A DNA stretch of 64,000 nt. It comes from Chitinophaga pinensis. GTDB taxonomy: Bacteria > Bacteroidota > Bacteroidia > B-17B0 > Aurantibacillaceae. The notes beneath the pieces are model-generated. The model ran no database searches, was not told where the DNA came from, and saw only the letters and a program-made list of their open reading frames with translations. Positions 37,875-47,056 of the stretch are shown one piece after another. The DNA lies in the NCBI GenBank assembly GCA_945860225.1, contig CAMAPT010000016.1, positions 1-64,000 of the forward strand. Direction: 5' to 3'. Numbering within the stretch: the stretch's first letter is position 1; every line of letters starts with the position of its first letter. Position numbers and translations under genes: made by a program.

Positions 37875-39572
37875 CTAATTACTGTATTTTTTCTTTCTCC
37901 AATAATATTGAATCATCCCAAAACAAATGATTAATATTAAAGGTAAGCCAACATTCATCAATTTCCATTTAGTTGCTTGATTCGCCGTTTTCTTTTTATC
38001 CAATAATCTAAGTTTTACTTCTCTTGATCGTAATTGTAGTAAGCCTTCATCATCCAACAGATAATTCATACAGTTCAATAAAAATGTTTTATTAGCAAAT
38101 TGCTGCCTAGAATACATATCATATCCTAAAGGATACACCATACCTGTGTTTCTTTGATATTCATTTTTAGCAATATCGCCATCTGCCACTACAATCATTT
38201 TGGTAAGTTTACTCTTTGGTTTAAAATCAAAAAGGCTGTCTGTTAAAATTCTTGCCGTAATTCGATTTTTGTAATTAGACTCAAATTCACCTTCTAATAA
38301 ACACGCTACGTTTTGGAAAGAATTTTTATACTGGCTTTCTTGTGGTTTTAGTTTTACCTGAGCCGCTAAAATCCGAACCGGTGTTGTTTGAGCTTTGGTG
38401 TATTTAGAAGTTTGCAACAAAATTGTTTTTTTTATGCCCTTTGCAAACACAGTATCTAAAGTTCCAATGTATTCTGTTCGAATTAAATCTAAATTTTTTA
38501 CAATGGGATGATTGGATGAAGGCAGTAATAAAGGATAATAATGCCAAAAGAAAGGTTTAAAATCAGGTTGCCCTTGCTTGAAACCAACATTAACAGGAAC
38601 TTGAGCCGATTGTAAATCCTGAACTAAGACAGGGTTAAGTCGAACTCCATATTTGAACAAAATATCATCTAAATTTAAATCGTTCTTAAATCCAAGCGAA
38701 TATCCTCTTGTTGTTAGTGTATCTCTATTGACATATACAGGATCTATTAACCATAATGCCTTGCCTCCGTGCATAATAAACTGATCGATGATAAACTTAT
38801 CTTTTTCATCAAACATTGAATCGGGTTGTGCAATAACAATGGCATCAGCGCCTTTCAAGGCATATAGTTTATGATTAATATTAACGCGCGACACATTATA
38901 ATACTCGGCCACAGAACGCATGAAATCGGCTCCACGAATCGTATCTAATTCGTCATGCCCTTCCACAAACAAAACTTCCGGTTTTTTAATTAAAGTTGTT
39001 TTTCGGATAGCATTTGTTAAGCCATATTCCATTTCCTGAACGGAATTATTAATACTTTGTTCTGATTCAAACCCCAATTGACGTTTGTAAATTTGCCACA
39101 CACTTTCTTTTCCTTTATAGGTGATGATAGCTCCCGGCCAAATATAGGTTTCAGAAACCTTTTGTGAACTTCTATCCACAATTTGTTCGGGCATAATACC
39201 CTTATCGTACAATTGTTTTTCAATTTTGTCTGTTTCTTCTTTACTTGTATTGTCTAAAGGATTAATTAGCTCATACTCTAAATTATGATTAGAATAAGCT
39301 CTAAATTCATCTAACAATTCTTTAGTTTCGTTTTTTAGGCGGGTAAAATTTGGATTAAAATCACCTTGTAGGTAAACTTTAATATAAACCACATCATCCA
39401 AATTTTTCAATAATTTTCTGGTAGATTCAGAGAGCGTATATCGCTTTTCTGTTGTTAAATCAAATCGTTGGAACAAAAAAGAACCTATAAAATTTACAAG
39501 AATAATGATGGATAAAACCACCAAAAGCATGATAATGTCTTTTCTTTTGCGTATTGACTTTTTTTCTGTCAT
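37875..39572 (-). CDS. gldG: Gliding-motility ABC transporter component GldG
   Basis: This 565-residue protein has an N-terminal transmembrane helix (about 15-32), a large extracytoplasmic 'ABC-type uncharacterised transport' domain ('FVEGHDELD', 'ADAIVIAQPDSMFDEKDKFIIDQFIMHGGKALWLID') and a C-terminal transmembrane helix (about 542-558). This is the GldG architecture. GldG acts with the permease GldF and the ATPase GldA, which was required for gliding in Flavobacterium johnsoniae. It starts 1 nt after the gldF stop. GldA is not in this window. Confidence 0.88.
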   Translation of the reverse strand: MTEKKSIRKRKDIIMLLVVLSIIILVNFIGSFLFQRFDLTTEKRYTLSESTRKLLKNLDDVVYIKVYLQGDFNPNFTRLKNETKELLDEFRAYSNHNLEYELINPLDNTSKEETDKIEKQLYDKGIMPEQIVDRSSQKVSETYIWPGAIITYKGKESVWQIYKRQLGFESEQSINNSVQEMEYGLTNAIRKTTLIKKPEVLFVEGHDELDTIRGADFMRSVAEYYNVSRVNINHKLYALKGADAIVIAQPDSMFDEKDKFIIDQFIMHGGKALWLIDPVYVNRDTLTTRGYSLGFKNDLNLDDILFKYGVRLNPVLVQDLQSAQVPVNVGFKQGQPDFKPFFWHYYPLLLPSSNHPIVKNLDLIRTEYIGTLDTVFAKGIKKTILLQTSKYTKAQTTPVRILAAQVKLKPQESQYKNSFQNVACLLEGEFESNYKNRITARILTDSLFDFKPKSKLTKMIVVADGDIAKNEYQRNTGMVYPLGYDMYSRQQFANKTFLLNCMNYLLDDEGLLQLRSREVKLRLLDKKKTANQATKWKLMNVGLPLILIICFGMIQYYWRKKKYSN

Positions 39573-39573
39573 A

Positions 39574-40314
39574 TTACCACTTCCTGCTTTCTAAAACTAA
39601 TTTTGACAATAAATTAAACAATGCAATAATGCTGATAAAATAAATCATATCGCGTGTATCAATTACTCCGCGACTCATACTAACATAATGTTCATTCATT
39701 CCTAAACCTTTTACAAAGGCATCGTATTTACCAAACAATCCGGAAGCAGAAATGAAGTCGAAGCCTATGTAAGTAATGAAACATAGGAGTAAGGCCATAA
39801 TAAAAGCAATAACCTGATTTTCGGAAATAGCAGAAGCAAAAGTTCCTACGGCAACAAATCCGGCTCCTAAAAACAATAAACCAACATAAGAACCCCACAT
39901 TCCACCTGTATCAACATTTCCTTTCGGATACCCTAATTGATATACAGAATAATAGTAAATGAGGGTTGGCAACAAAGAAACAATAACCAAAATAACTCCT
40001 GCAAAGTATTTAGCTAACACAATTTGTAATTCGGTTAATGGCCGGGTTAGCAATAATTCAATCGTACCTGTTTTTTTCTCTTCCGAAAAACTCCTCATCG
40101 TAATGGCCGGAATCAAAAATAAATAAACCCAAGGTGCTAAAATAAACAAAGGGTCTATATTCGAAAATCCGTTTTCCAGAACATTAGATCCGGCGCTTTC
40201 AGTGGGTATTAACCACATAAAGGTACCAATACCAGTAATAAATACCCCAATAGCAATATATCCGATAAGGGAACTTAAAAAACTGCGAATTTCTTTAATT
40301 AACAAGGTCGTCAT
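39574..40314 (-). CDS. gldF: Gliding-motility ABC transporter permease GldF
   Basis: This 246-residue ABC-2-type permease has six hydrophobic segments. It shows 'LIKEIRSFLSSLIGYIAIGVF' at the start, 'MRSFSEEKKTGTIELLLTRPLTELQIVLAKY' in the first cytoplasmic region, and a short C-terminus 'LFNLLSKLVLESRKW'. Family and adjacency to gldG identify it as GldF. It is likely co-translated with gldG, since there is only one nucleotide between them. Confidence 0.9.
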   Translation of the reverse strand: MTTLLIKEIRSFLSSLIGYIAIGVFITGIGTFMWLIPTESAGSNVLENGFSNIDPLFILAPWVYLFLIPAITMRSFSEEKKTGTIELLLTRPLTELQIVLAKYFAGVILVIVSLLPTLIYYYSVYQLGYPKGNVDTGGMWGSYVGLLFLGAGFVAVGTFASAISENQVIAFIMALLLCFITYIGFDFISASGLFGKYDAFVKGLGMNEHYVSMSRGVIDTRDMIYFISIIALFNLLSKLVLESRKW

Positions 40315-40387
40315 ACGGGGATCAAAAATAACAATAGATTTTAAAAAATACTATCTGTAAAAGGCATCTATCTTCTATTTGATACAT

Positions 40388-42379
40388 TTATCGGATAACT
40401 GTTCTGCCTAATATTTTATTGACACGTTTTTTTTGATTTTCTAATAGGATAACAAATTCAAACACGTTTTTATTTTCAAATGGATCGGCTGTTTTAATCA
40501 ATTCTTTGGCATCTTTCAAAATTTGATTAAGTCTTTTTTCTTTTAAGCTAAACAACTGATGTTCAATTCCTTTTTTAATTAAGTGAATTTCCTGAGGGAC
40601 TGATACACCTAATTTTTCCCATTTATAACTCACTGTTTCTGAAAAAGAGGCAATTTGAATGGCAACTTGAGATATAGCAGGATTAGGATGATGCGTAAAT
40701 GTTTGTAGGTTAGGAATTATTCCTTTTTCTAATTCGTGCTGAAATTCATCAAGCACCATTTGATAAATAGGGTTAATAAACTGTAAATTATCTCTCCACA
40801 ATTCAAAAATTACAAATTCACAAACCGTTAGCTGAAAGGATTGTTGCGTATTATCGGTATCTTCTGCATCCACATCCACTAATACATTACCATATTGCAT
40901 CATCATCCGCAATAATTCTTTTTCTTCACTATCGAGTAAAGAATCTTTTGGTTTTTCTTCTTCTAAATAAGCTTCCGGCGGTATTTCATCGGGGTAATTA
41001 CCTTGAGACGTATTGTTTTTTTCGGAAGATGCATTTAATTTGCCAGCTTTTTTTCTAATGATTTTATTAATTTCAATCTGTAAAATTTGCTCGCTAATGT
41101 CCATGATTTTTGAACATTCTTTGACATATACAGACCGATTAATCGTATCAGGAATAACAGAAATACTTTCTACAATATCCTTAATTAAATCTGCCCGTTT
41201 AATAGGATCGTGTTCTACTTCTTTATAAAGCAAACTCGTTTTAAAAGCAATAAAATCTTTACTGTTTAGTTTAATAAATTCTTTAAATGCGTCGTTGGTT
41301 ACTTTTTTACTATACGAATCGGGGTCATCCCCATCTGGGAATAACAATACCCTCACATTCATCCCCTCCTCCAAAATCAAATCAATTCCTCTAAAACTGG
41401 CTTTAATACCAGCCAAATCTCCATCATATAAAATAGTTATATTTTTAGTGAAGCGATGAATGAGTTTAATTTGTTCAACCGTTAAGGAAGTCCCTGAAGA
41501 TGCCACTACATTTTCAATTCCCACTTGGTGCATAGAAATAACATCCGTATAACCTTCTACCAAAAAACAATTATCTTCCTGGATAATCATTTTCTTGGCC
41601 TGAAATAAGCCATAAAGTGTTTTGCTTTTATCGTAAATATCTGTCTGAGGGGAATTTATATACTTTGCTAATTTTTTATCGCTCGTTAAAATTCGGCCAC
41701 CAAAACCAATGACTTTTCCTGAAATGTTATGTATTGGAAACATCACGCGCCCGGTATACCTGTCAAAAATATCTTTCTCCGTAATGGCAGTTCCCTCTGC
41801 GTGGCTATTTGATAAAATCGACATGCCTGTCTTTACCAAATACTCGGGTTTATAGCCATTTTTAACAGCCGTATCCGAAAATTTCCGTCTTTCTTCTGAA
41901 CTGTATCCTAAACTAAATTTTTGAATAATGGCATCAGAAAATCCTCGTTCTTTAAAATAGCCTAAACCTACCGAACGACCTAAATCATCATTGAGCAACA
42001 AATCTGAGTAATACTTTTGAGCGTATTGCATCACAATGTACAAGCTTTCTTTCTCGTTTTGCTGTACTTTTTCCTCTATGCTTACTTCTTTTTCAATCAC
42101 TTCAATGCCATATTTATTGGCCAAAAATTTGAGTGCTTCGGGATAGCTTAAACTTTCGTGATCCATAATAAAATTGACCGCTGTACCCGATTTACCACAA
42201 CCAAAACATTTATAAATTCCTTTGGCAGGAGATACTGTAAAAGAAGGCGATTTTTCACCATGGAAAGGACAAAGTCCTAGTAAATTAGCTCCGCGTTTTT
42301 TTAAGGTAATGAAATCTCCTATTACATCTTCAACCCGAGCTGCGTCAATAATTTTATCTATGGTAATTTTAGGAATCAA
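40388..42379 (-). CDS. dnaG: DNA primase
   Basis: This bacterial primase has an N-terminal CHC2 zinc ribbon ('CPFHGEKSPSFTVSPAKGIYKCFGCG'), the RNA polymerase core and Toprim domain ('FLVEGYTDVISMHQVGIENVVASSGTSLT' and 'ILYDGDLAGIKA'), and a C-terminal helicase-binding domain. The TTG at 42379 is preferred because the family begins 'MIPKITIDKIIDAARVEDVIGDF'. An ATG 16 codons upstream at 42427 would add a hydrophobic leader that does not fit. The predicted length is then 663. It makes RNA primers for replication. Confidence 0.93.
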   Translation of the reverse strand: MIPKITIDKIIDAARVEDVIGDFITLKKRGANLLGLCPFHGEKSPSFTVSPAKGIYKCFGCGKSGTAVNFIMDHESLSYPEALKFLANKYGIEVIEKEVSIEEKVQQNEKESLYIVMQYAQKYYSDLLLNDDLGRSVGLGYFKERGFSDAIIQKFSLGYSSEERRKFSDTAVKNGYKPEYLVKTGMSILSNSHAEGTAITEKDIFDRYTGRVMFPIHNISGKVIGFGGRILTSDKKLAKYINSPQTDIYDKSKTLYGLFQAKKMIIQEDNCFLVEGYTDVISMHQVGIENVVASSGTSLTVEQIKLIHRFTKNITILYDGDLAGIKASFRGIDLILEEGMNVRVLLFPDGDDPDSYSKKVTNDAFKEFIKLNSKDFIAFKTSLLYKEVEHDPIKRADLIKDIVESISVIPDTINRSVYVKECSKIMDISEQILQIEINKIIRKKAGKLNASSEKNNTSQGNYPDEIPPEAYLEEEKPKDSLLDSEEKELLRMMMQYGNVLVDVDAEDTDNTQQSFQLTVCEFVIFELWRDNLQFINPIYQMVLDEFQHELEKGIIPNLQTFTHHPNPAISQVAIQIASFSETVSYKWEKLGVSVPQEIHLIKKGIEHQLFSLKEKRLNQILKDAKELIKTADPFENKNVFEFVILLENQKKRVNKILGRTVIR

Positions 42380-42476
42380 AAAACAGATTTTTAAGCATAA
42401 ATATAGTGCAAAATTGAAGACTGTCACCGTTTTTTAGAAAACAAAAATCATTACCTTTAAAGCCACTATTATACAA

Positions 42477-43928
42477 ATGAGCGTTTACGATAAATACAAA
42501 GCAGTAATTGGTTTAGAATGTCATATCCAATTACTTACAAAAACAAAAATGTACAGTAATGATGTATCAGAATACGGCTCTATGCCGAATACCAATGTCA
42601 GCGTCATTACATTAGGCCACCCGGGCACCTTACCAAAAGTTAATAAACGGGCACTTGAATTTGCTGTTAAATTAGGGATTGCTACGAATTCCACTATTCG
42701 AGAAGAAAATCAATTTGCTCGTAAAAATTATTTTTATGCCGATTTGCCTAAAGGCTATCAAATTACTCAAGATAAAACCCCGATATGTAATGGAGGATTT
42801 GTGGACATTACACTAAAAGACGGAACCCAAAAACGTATTAATTTGACAAGAATTCACATGGAGGAAGATGCCGGTAAAAGCATGCACGACATTGATCCAT
42901 TTGAATCGTTAATTGATTTAAACCGCGCAGGAACTCCCTTACTAGAAATTGTAACAGAACCTGATTTTACGGGGGGAGAAGATGCTTATGTTTACTTAAA
43001 TGAAATTCGCAAATTGGTGCGTTATTTGGATATTTGTGACGGCAATATGGAGGAAGGTTCTCTACGTTGTGATGCCAATATTTCGGTAATGCTTAAAGAC
43101 GCTAAAGAATATGGTAAAAAAGTAGAGGTCAAAAACATGAACTCGTTTAGAAATGTACAACGAGCGATTGATTTCGAAATTAAACGTCAAATTGATTTAA
43201 TTGAAGCAGGAGAAACCATTGCCGGAGAAACCAGAAGTTTTGATGCTGTGAATGGTTCTACGTTTTCCCTGCGAAGTAAAGAGAATGCTAATGATTATCG
43301 CTATTTTCCTGAACCGGATTTACAACCCATTATAGTTACCCAGGAATATATAAATGACGTTAAGGCTCAAATGCCCGAGTTGCCGAATGCTTTATTTAAT
43401 AAATTCACTAAAGAATTTGGGCTATCAGACTATGATGCCAATAATTTAACAGATTTAAAAGGAATTGCTTTGTATTTTAACGAATTAGTGTCCTATACAA
43501 AACATTACAAGGCTGCTGCTAACTGGATGATGGGAAGTATTAAATCATATTTAAATGAACATGCCATTACCATTGAGCAATATCCTATAAAACCCGAAAC
43601 CATCGCTCAATTAATCGCTCTGATTGACGAAGGCAAAATCAGTAATGCGGCTGCTACTCAAAAATTATTTCCTGAGCTAATGCTTCATCCAACAGAAACA
43701 CCTTTAAATATTGCTCAAAGATTAGACATCATACAAAGTAATGATGCTGGTGCTTTACAAGAATTAGTAAATCAGGCTCTGGCAAAATACCCCGAAAAAA
43801 TTACGGAGTACAAAAATGGAAAAACTTCTTTATTGGGTTTATTTGTAGGTGAAGTGATGAAAATGGGTAAAGGCAAAGCCGATCCGAAAATGGCTAATCA
43901 ATTAGTAAAAGAAGCTTTAGAAAAATAA
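42477..43928 (+). CDS. gatB: Asp-tRNA(Asn)/Glu-tRNA(Gln) amidotransferase subunit B
   Basis: This 483-residue protein starts 'YKAVIGLECHIQL' and has 'GHPGTLPKVNKRALEFAVKLG', 'YFYADLPKGYQITQ', 'LNRAGTPLLEIVTEPD' and 'YRYFPEPDLQPI', the GatB signatures. The C-terminal GatB/YqeY domain is present. With GatA and GatC, not in this window, it converts misacylated Glu-tRNA(Gln) or Asp-tRNA(Asn) to the correct amide form. It starts divergently from dnaG. Confidence 0.97.
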   Translation: MSVYDKYKAVIGLECHIQLLTKTKMYSNDVSEYGSMPNTNVSVITLGHPGTLPKVNKRALEFAVKLGIATNSTIREENQFARKNYFYADLPKGYQITQDKTPICNGGFVDITLKDGTQKRINLTRIHMEEDAGKSMHDIDPFESLIDLNRAGTPLLEIVTEPDFTGGEDAYVYLNEIRKLVRYLDICDGNMEEGSLRCDANISVMLKDAKEYGKKVEVKNMNSFRNVQRAIDFEIKRQIDLIEAGETIAGETRSFDAVNGSTFSLRSKENANDYRYFPEPDLQPIIVTQEYINDVKAQMPELPNALFNKFTKEFGLSDYDANNLTDLKGIALYFNELVSYTKHYKAAANWMMGSIKSYLNEHAITIEQYPIKPETIAQLIALIDEGKISNAAATQKLFPELMLHPTETPLNIAQRLDIIQSNDAGALQELVNQALAKYPEKITEYKNGKTSLLGLFVGEVMKMGKGKADPKMANQLVKEALEK

Positions 43929-43978
43929 GTGTCGAACCTACTGGCTAAAGCATGTAGACTCATATCCAATACAAATGA

Positions 43979-44013
43979 AAAACGGGGTTGATCAATTTGA
44001 TCAACCCCGTTTT
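43979..44013. terminator. Bidirectional terminator between gatB and the LamG gene
   Basis: AAAACGGGGTTGATCAA and its exact complement form a long stem with a small loop. It separates the convergent genes gatB and 44036-45046, with A and T runs at the stem ends. Confidence 0.85.
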
Positions 44014-44035
44014 AGTTTCCTGTAAACGTCAATTA

Positions 44036-45046
44036 TTACTGACGCATGATTTTTTGTGTTTCTATAACTTCACCTTTAGCATCAATGATTTGAATAAAGT
44101 ACAAGTTTTGGTTACTCAAAGTTGATACATTAACCTTTGTAGATTGTTGTTCGAGTGGCATAGCTAATACTTCTTGCCCAAGCGTATTCATAATTTTTAA
44201 ACTATACCCATTTACAGATGCTAGGTTACCATTATAAACTGTGATTTGGTCGTTAGCCGGATTTGGGTATACTTTTACCATGTTAACTTTTTGAACTGGT
44301 GCTAATCCGGTAACTGTGGTATTAGCATTAAATAAATCTGTTATTTCTTGTTGTGTTAAAGCACGGTTCCACATTCCAACATCGTCAATTAGTCCTTTGT
44401 AAAACATGGCACAAGATGGAATTGAATTGGAATGCCCGAATCCTAAATGTGAGAGCGTCGTTGTAGTCCATGTAGTTGTTGCATCTGGTCCGCTTGTACT
44501 TTTCAAAACGCCATCTACATATAATTTAGTTATTGTATTAGCGGTTTTTAAATCTTCAATTACATAGGTTACAAGATGCCATACTCCATCTGCAATTGAG
44601 GTTTGATAAATATTTTCTGTATATGATTGGGTTATGTCACCACAAGTTCCTCTTAATAATCCGGATTTTGTGATTAGTTTATACCCATTTTCACAAGAAT
44701 TTCCTTTTGCAATAATTTCATTATCAGAATTTAGATCGGTTGTATTAATCCAACAGTTCATTGTTAAACTACCTTGTGTGAAATCGAAATCAGCATTATG
44801 TCCGCAATCAATCCAATTACTCACTCCATCAAATGAATAAGCGCTATTTGTATTACCATTTCTGTCAGACGCTAAAGTAGCACCGTTTACTGTACCATCA
44901 TTTGAATTAATACTTTGGTCTTTAGCATCTCCATTAAATGGCCACCAGCCAATTAAACCATTTGAAGGAACATAAGTTGGAACTTGAGCAACTGTTGCTG
45001 AGGCAATACACATGGTTGTTAAAGCGGTAAGTAAAAGTTTTTTCAT
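44036..45046 (-). CDS. Secreted LamG-domain protein with T9SS sorting domain, copy 1
   Basis: This 336-residue protein has a signal peptide (MKKLLLTALTTMCIASATVAQ), one LamG/concanavalin-like lectin domain (about 30-240, 'GLIGWWPFNGDAKDQSINSNDGTV' and 'LIDDVGMWNRALTQQEI') and a C-terminal type A T9SS sorting domain (about 255-336, 'VKVYPNPANDQITVYNG', 'IMNTLGQEV', ending 'IMRQ'). It should be exported by the type IX system and attached to or released from the cell surface. Its ligand is unknown. It resembles the 49130 gene closely at both ends. Confidence 0.88.
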   Translation of the reverse strand: MKKLLLTALTTMCIASATVAQVPTYVPSNGLIGWWPFNGDAKDQSINSNDGTVNGATLASDRNGNTNSAYSFDGVSNWIDCGHNADFDFTQGSLTMNCWINTTDLNSDNEIIAKGNSCENGYKLITKSGLLRGTCGDITQSYTENIYQTSIADGVWHLVTYVIEDLKTANTITKLYVDGVLKSTSGPDATTTWTTTTLSHLGFGHSNSIPSCAMFYKGLIDDVGMWNRALTQQEITDLFNANTTVTGLAPVQKVNMVKVYPNPANDQITVYNGNLASVNGYSLKIMNTLGQEVLAMPLEQQSTKVNVSTLSNQNLYFIQIIDAKGEVIETQKIMRQ

Positions 45047-45340
45047 TTTTTTATTTTAATTGTAACACTGATCTACCCTGTCTGTAGTAGAATTATTTAT
45101 TAAACTGCGTCAGACAGTTGACTACTCTTTTTCTTTTTGAAACCAATTACTTTCTGTATTTAATTTCAATTTAAAAAAAGCGCCACACGCAATATTTGTA
45201 TAATTTAAGTATGACTCTAATTAGCCAACTATTTTTCGGGATTGGAACTAAGGACGGAAGAATAATTTTTTAGCCGCGTAAATGTAATCAAATTTTCCTT
45301 AACCATTATATTAATGTGTAATAATTAAGTAAGCAACTTC

Positions 45341-45847
45341 TTAAAATAACAGATTAAATTTTGATTTTTTATTTTTAAGCTCGTTTAAAAAAACTTCGGT
45401 AACTGCCGAAAATAAAGGCACAGATTGAAGGGACTGCAATATTTGGTGATTATATAAATGCCTATTATTGCCTTTGATAATTAGAAAAAAATTGGATTTA
45501 TCGAGTTCGGGAATTAGCAACATGGTTTTTTCTACTGCATCAGAAAACAAATCGAGAGATAGATTGGAGGCATTTTCTTTTGGTGGCTGAAAAGATGTTT
45601 TATTGGGTAATACATTCAGTTCAATGTTAAGACCTTCATCTATAAAACTGTATAAAGGAAAATAAAACACTTCCATTTCTTTATCCTGATATTCGTAATC
45701 TAATAACTCAACAATTTGTAAATCAACATGAAGCGCTTCATTTATTTCGTAAACGACTCTATAAATACTTTCCAAACAACTAATGGAAAACATGTCGAAA
45801 TCAAAATAATGTTCTTCGGATATGTTATCTAAACTATGTGTTGCCAA
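45341..45847 (-). CDS. IPExxxVDY-type hypothetical protein
   Basis: This 168-residue soluble protein has 'YFDFDMFSISCLESIYRVVYEINEALHVDLQ' at the N-terminus and 'LLIPELDKSNFFLIIKG' in the C-terminal half. This fits the Bacteroidota family named after an IPExxxVDY motif (here IPELDKSNF, with the last residues varied). Function is unknown. No signal peptide is seen. It is downstream of fabI on the same strand but separated by a terminator and a dispersed repeat. Confidence 0.6.
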   Translation of the reverse strand: MATHSLDNISEEHYFDFDMFSISCLESIYRVVYEINEALHVDLQIVELLDYEYQDKEMEVFYFPLYSFIDEGLNIELNVLPNKTSFQPPKENASNLSLDLFSDAVEKTMLLIPELDKSNFFLIIKGNNRHLYNHQILQSLQSVPLFSAVTEVFLNELKNKKSKFNLLF

Positions 45848-45942
45848 ATCGTTGAAGCCTTTTGTGATAAAAAATAAGAGATTGTATAAAACTTAAACTC
45901 TGGGATAGTTCGCGAGATAATTCCTTGAACAAACCATTGCGC

Positions 45943-46012
45943 TTTTTCAAATTGTTATCGATACGAAAATTCAAAAAAGGCAGAATTTTCTACTCGAATA
46001 GACCGTTGCGCC
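45943..46012. repeat. Dispersed 70-bp repeat, copy 1
   Basis: This unit shares most of its sequence with units at 50546-50624 and 50661-50735. The common core is CAAATTGTT..TCGATACG, then GAAAATTC, a short spacer, GAATTTTC, and ACTCGAATAGACC. The GAAAATTC/GAATTTTC pair is an exact 8-bp inverted repeat, so a small hairpin can form in this copy. Confidence 0.75.
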
Positions 46013-46039
46013 AAGAAATTATTACTCGATATGCCAAAA

Positions 46040-46078
46040 AAAATAAGAAACTGTCTTAATAAAGACAGTCTCTTATTT
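46040..46078 (-). terminator. Terminator after fabI
   Basis: AAATAAGAAACTGTCTT pairs with AAGACAGTCTCTTATTT with one mismatch and a 5-nt loop. It lies 15 nt past the fabI stop codon, with a T-rich run on the minus strand. Confidence 0.75.
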
Positions 46079-46092
46079 TACATGCTTATAAA

Positions 46093-46908
46093 TTAGTTAC
46101 TAGATACTTTTTCAATTAATTCTGTACTGATACCGGTAGCACTGTACCCACCATCATGATATAAATTTTGCATGGTCACCATTCTGGTTAAATCAGAAAA
46201 CAAACTCACTGTGTAAGCAGCGCAATCGTCGGCACTAGCATTTCCTAATGGCGATTGCATATCAGCAAACGTATAGAAATCAGAAAAACCTTTGATACCA
46301 CCTCCGGCAGTTGTTTTGGTTGGAGATTGTGAAATCGTATTGATACGTACCTTTTTTTGTTTGCCATAATGGTAACCAAATGTACGAGCAATACTCTCTA
46401 ACATCGCTTTAATATCAGCCATATCCGTATAAAACGGATACGCTCTTTGTGCCGCAATATAAGATAAAGCTACAACCGACGCATGTTCATTTAAGGCATC
46501 TAATTTATGAGCTACAGCCAATAATTTATGAAAAGACAACGCTGATACGTCAATTCCTTTGTTGTAAAAATCGTAATTCAACTCGGTGTAAGGTATATTT
46601 TTACGGATATTAACGCTCATTCCTATTGAGTGAAGCACGAAATCGATTTTACCACCTAATACATCCATTGATTCGGTGTATAATTTGGTAACGTCTTCTA
46701 TATTAGTTGCATCAGCCGGGATAATTTTAGAACCGGTTTCTTCTGCCAATTTGTTTATTTCGCCCATTCGCATTGCTATTGGGGCATTGGTTAGTGTAAA
46801 TGTTGCACCCTCCTCGTGGCATTTTTGAGCCACTTTCCAAGCTATAGAATTTTCATCTAATGCACCGGTAATGATGCCTCGTTTGCCTTTTAATAAATTG
46901 TATGCCAT
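46093..46908 (-). CDS. fabI: Enoyl-[acyl-carrier-protein] reductase
   Basis: This 271-residue short-chain dehydrogenase starts 'LLKGKRGIITGALDENSIAWKVA', the FabI-type nucleotide-binding segment, and has the catalytic Tyr-x6-Lys within 'PFYTDMADIKAML'. It should reduce enoyl-ACP in the last step of each fatty-acid elongation round. The substrate-loop region (about 150-175) is diverged from E. coli FabI ('SYIAAQRAYPFY' in place of the more usual 'SYLGAERAIPNY'), so triclosan sensitivity cannot be predicted. Confidence 0.85.
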   Translation of the reverse strand: MAYNLLKGKRGIITGALDENSIAWKVAQKCHEEGATFTLTNAPIAMRMGEINKLAEETGSKIIPADATNIEDVTKLYTESMDVLGGKIDFVLHSIGMSVNIRKNIPYTELNYDFYNKGIDVSALSFHKLLAVAHKLDALNEHASVVALSYIAAQRAYPFYTDMADIKAMLESIARTFGYHYGKQKKVRINTISQSPTKTTAGGGIKGFSDFYTFADMQSPLGNASADDCAAYTVSLFSDLTRMVTMQNLYHDGGYSATGISTELIEKVSSN

Positions 46909-46927
46909 ATTGTTTGTTTTAGATGGG

Positions 46928-46935
46928 CAAATATA
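46928..46935 (-). promoter_or_regulatory. -7 element for fabI
   Basis: TATATTTG on the minus strand is a perfect TAnnTTTG match, 19 nt before the fabI ATG at 46908. A T-run, but no clear TTG, lies at the expected -33 position. Confidence 0.5.
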
Positions 46936-47003
46936 ATAAAATAGAGGGTATTAAAAATCTATCTTTTTAGTGCGCGAAAGTGGTAAGTTAAATTACAACT
47001 ATC

Positions 47004-47056
47004 TGGTTAATTAGAATGAGATTTTATGTCCTTTGTATTGACCGTAATGGTTTGCT
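47004..47056. repeat. 53-bp direct repeat A, downstream of fic
   Basis: This is an imperfect copy of 48766-48818, in the same orientation and 1762 bp apart. Read on the minus strand it encodes QTITVNTKDIKSHSN and a stop, against QTNMVNIKDIESHSS and a stop at the end of the xre gene. So it is a relic of an xre 3' end. The fic stop codon TAG straddles its edge. Confidence 0.9.

Noticed and set aside
45078-45117. CTGTCTG/CAGACAG inverted repeat in the upstream region of LamG copy 1
   Set aside because: The arms are only 7 bp with a 26-nt loop and there is no clear promoter near. It could be an operator but support is too weak.
45047-45340. Possible RNA gene or promoter in the gap upstream of LamG copy 1
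   Set aside because: A near-match to the -7 consensus (TACATTTA on the minus strand near 45272) is present but no -33 element and no stable hairpin was seen. Nothing can be called.
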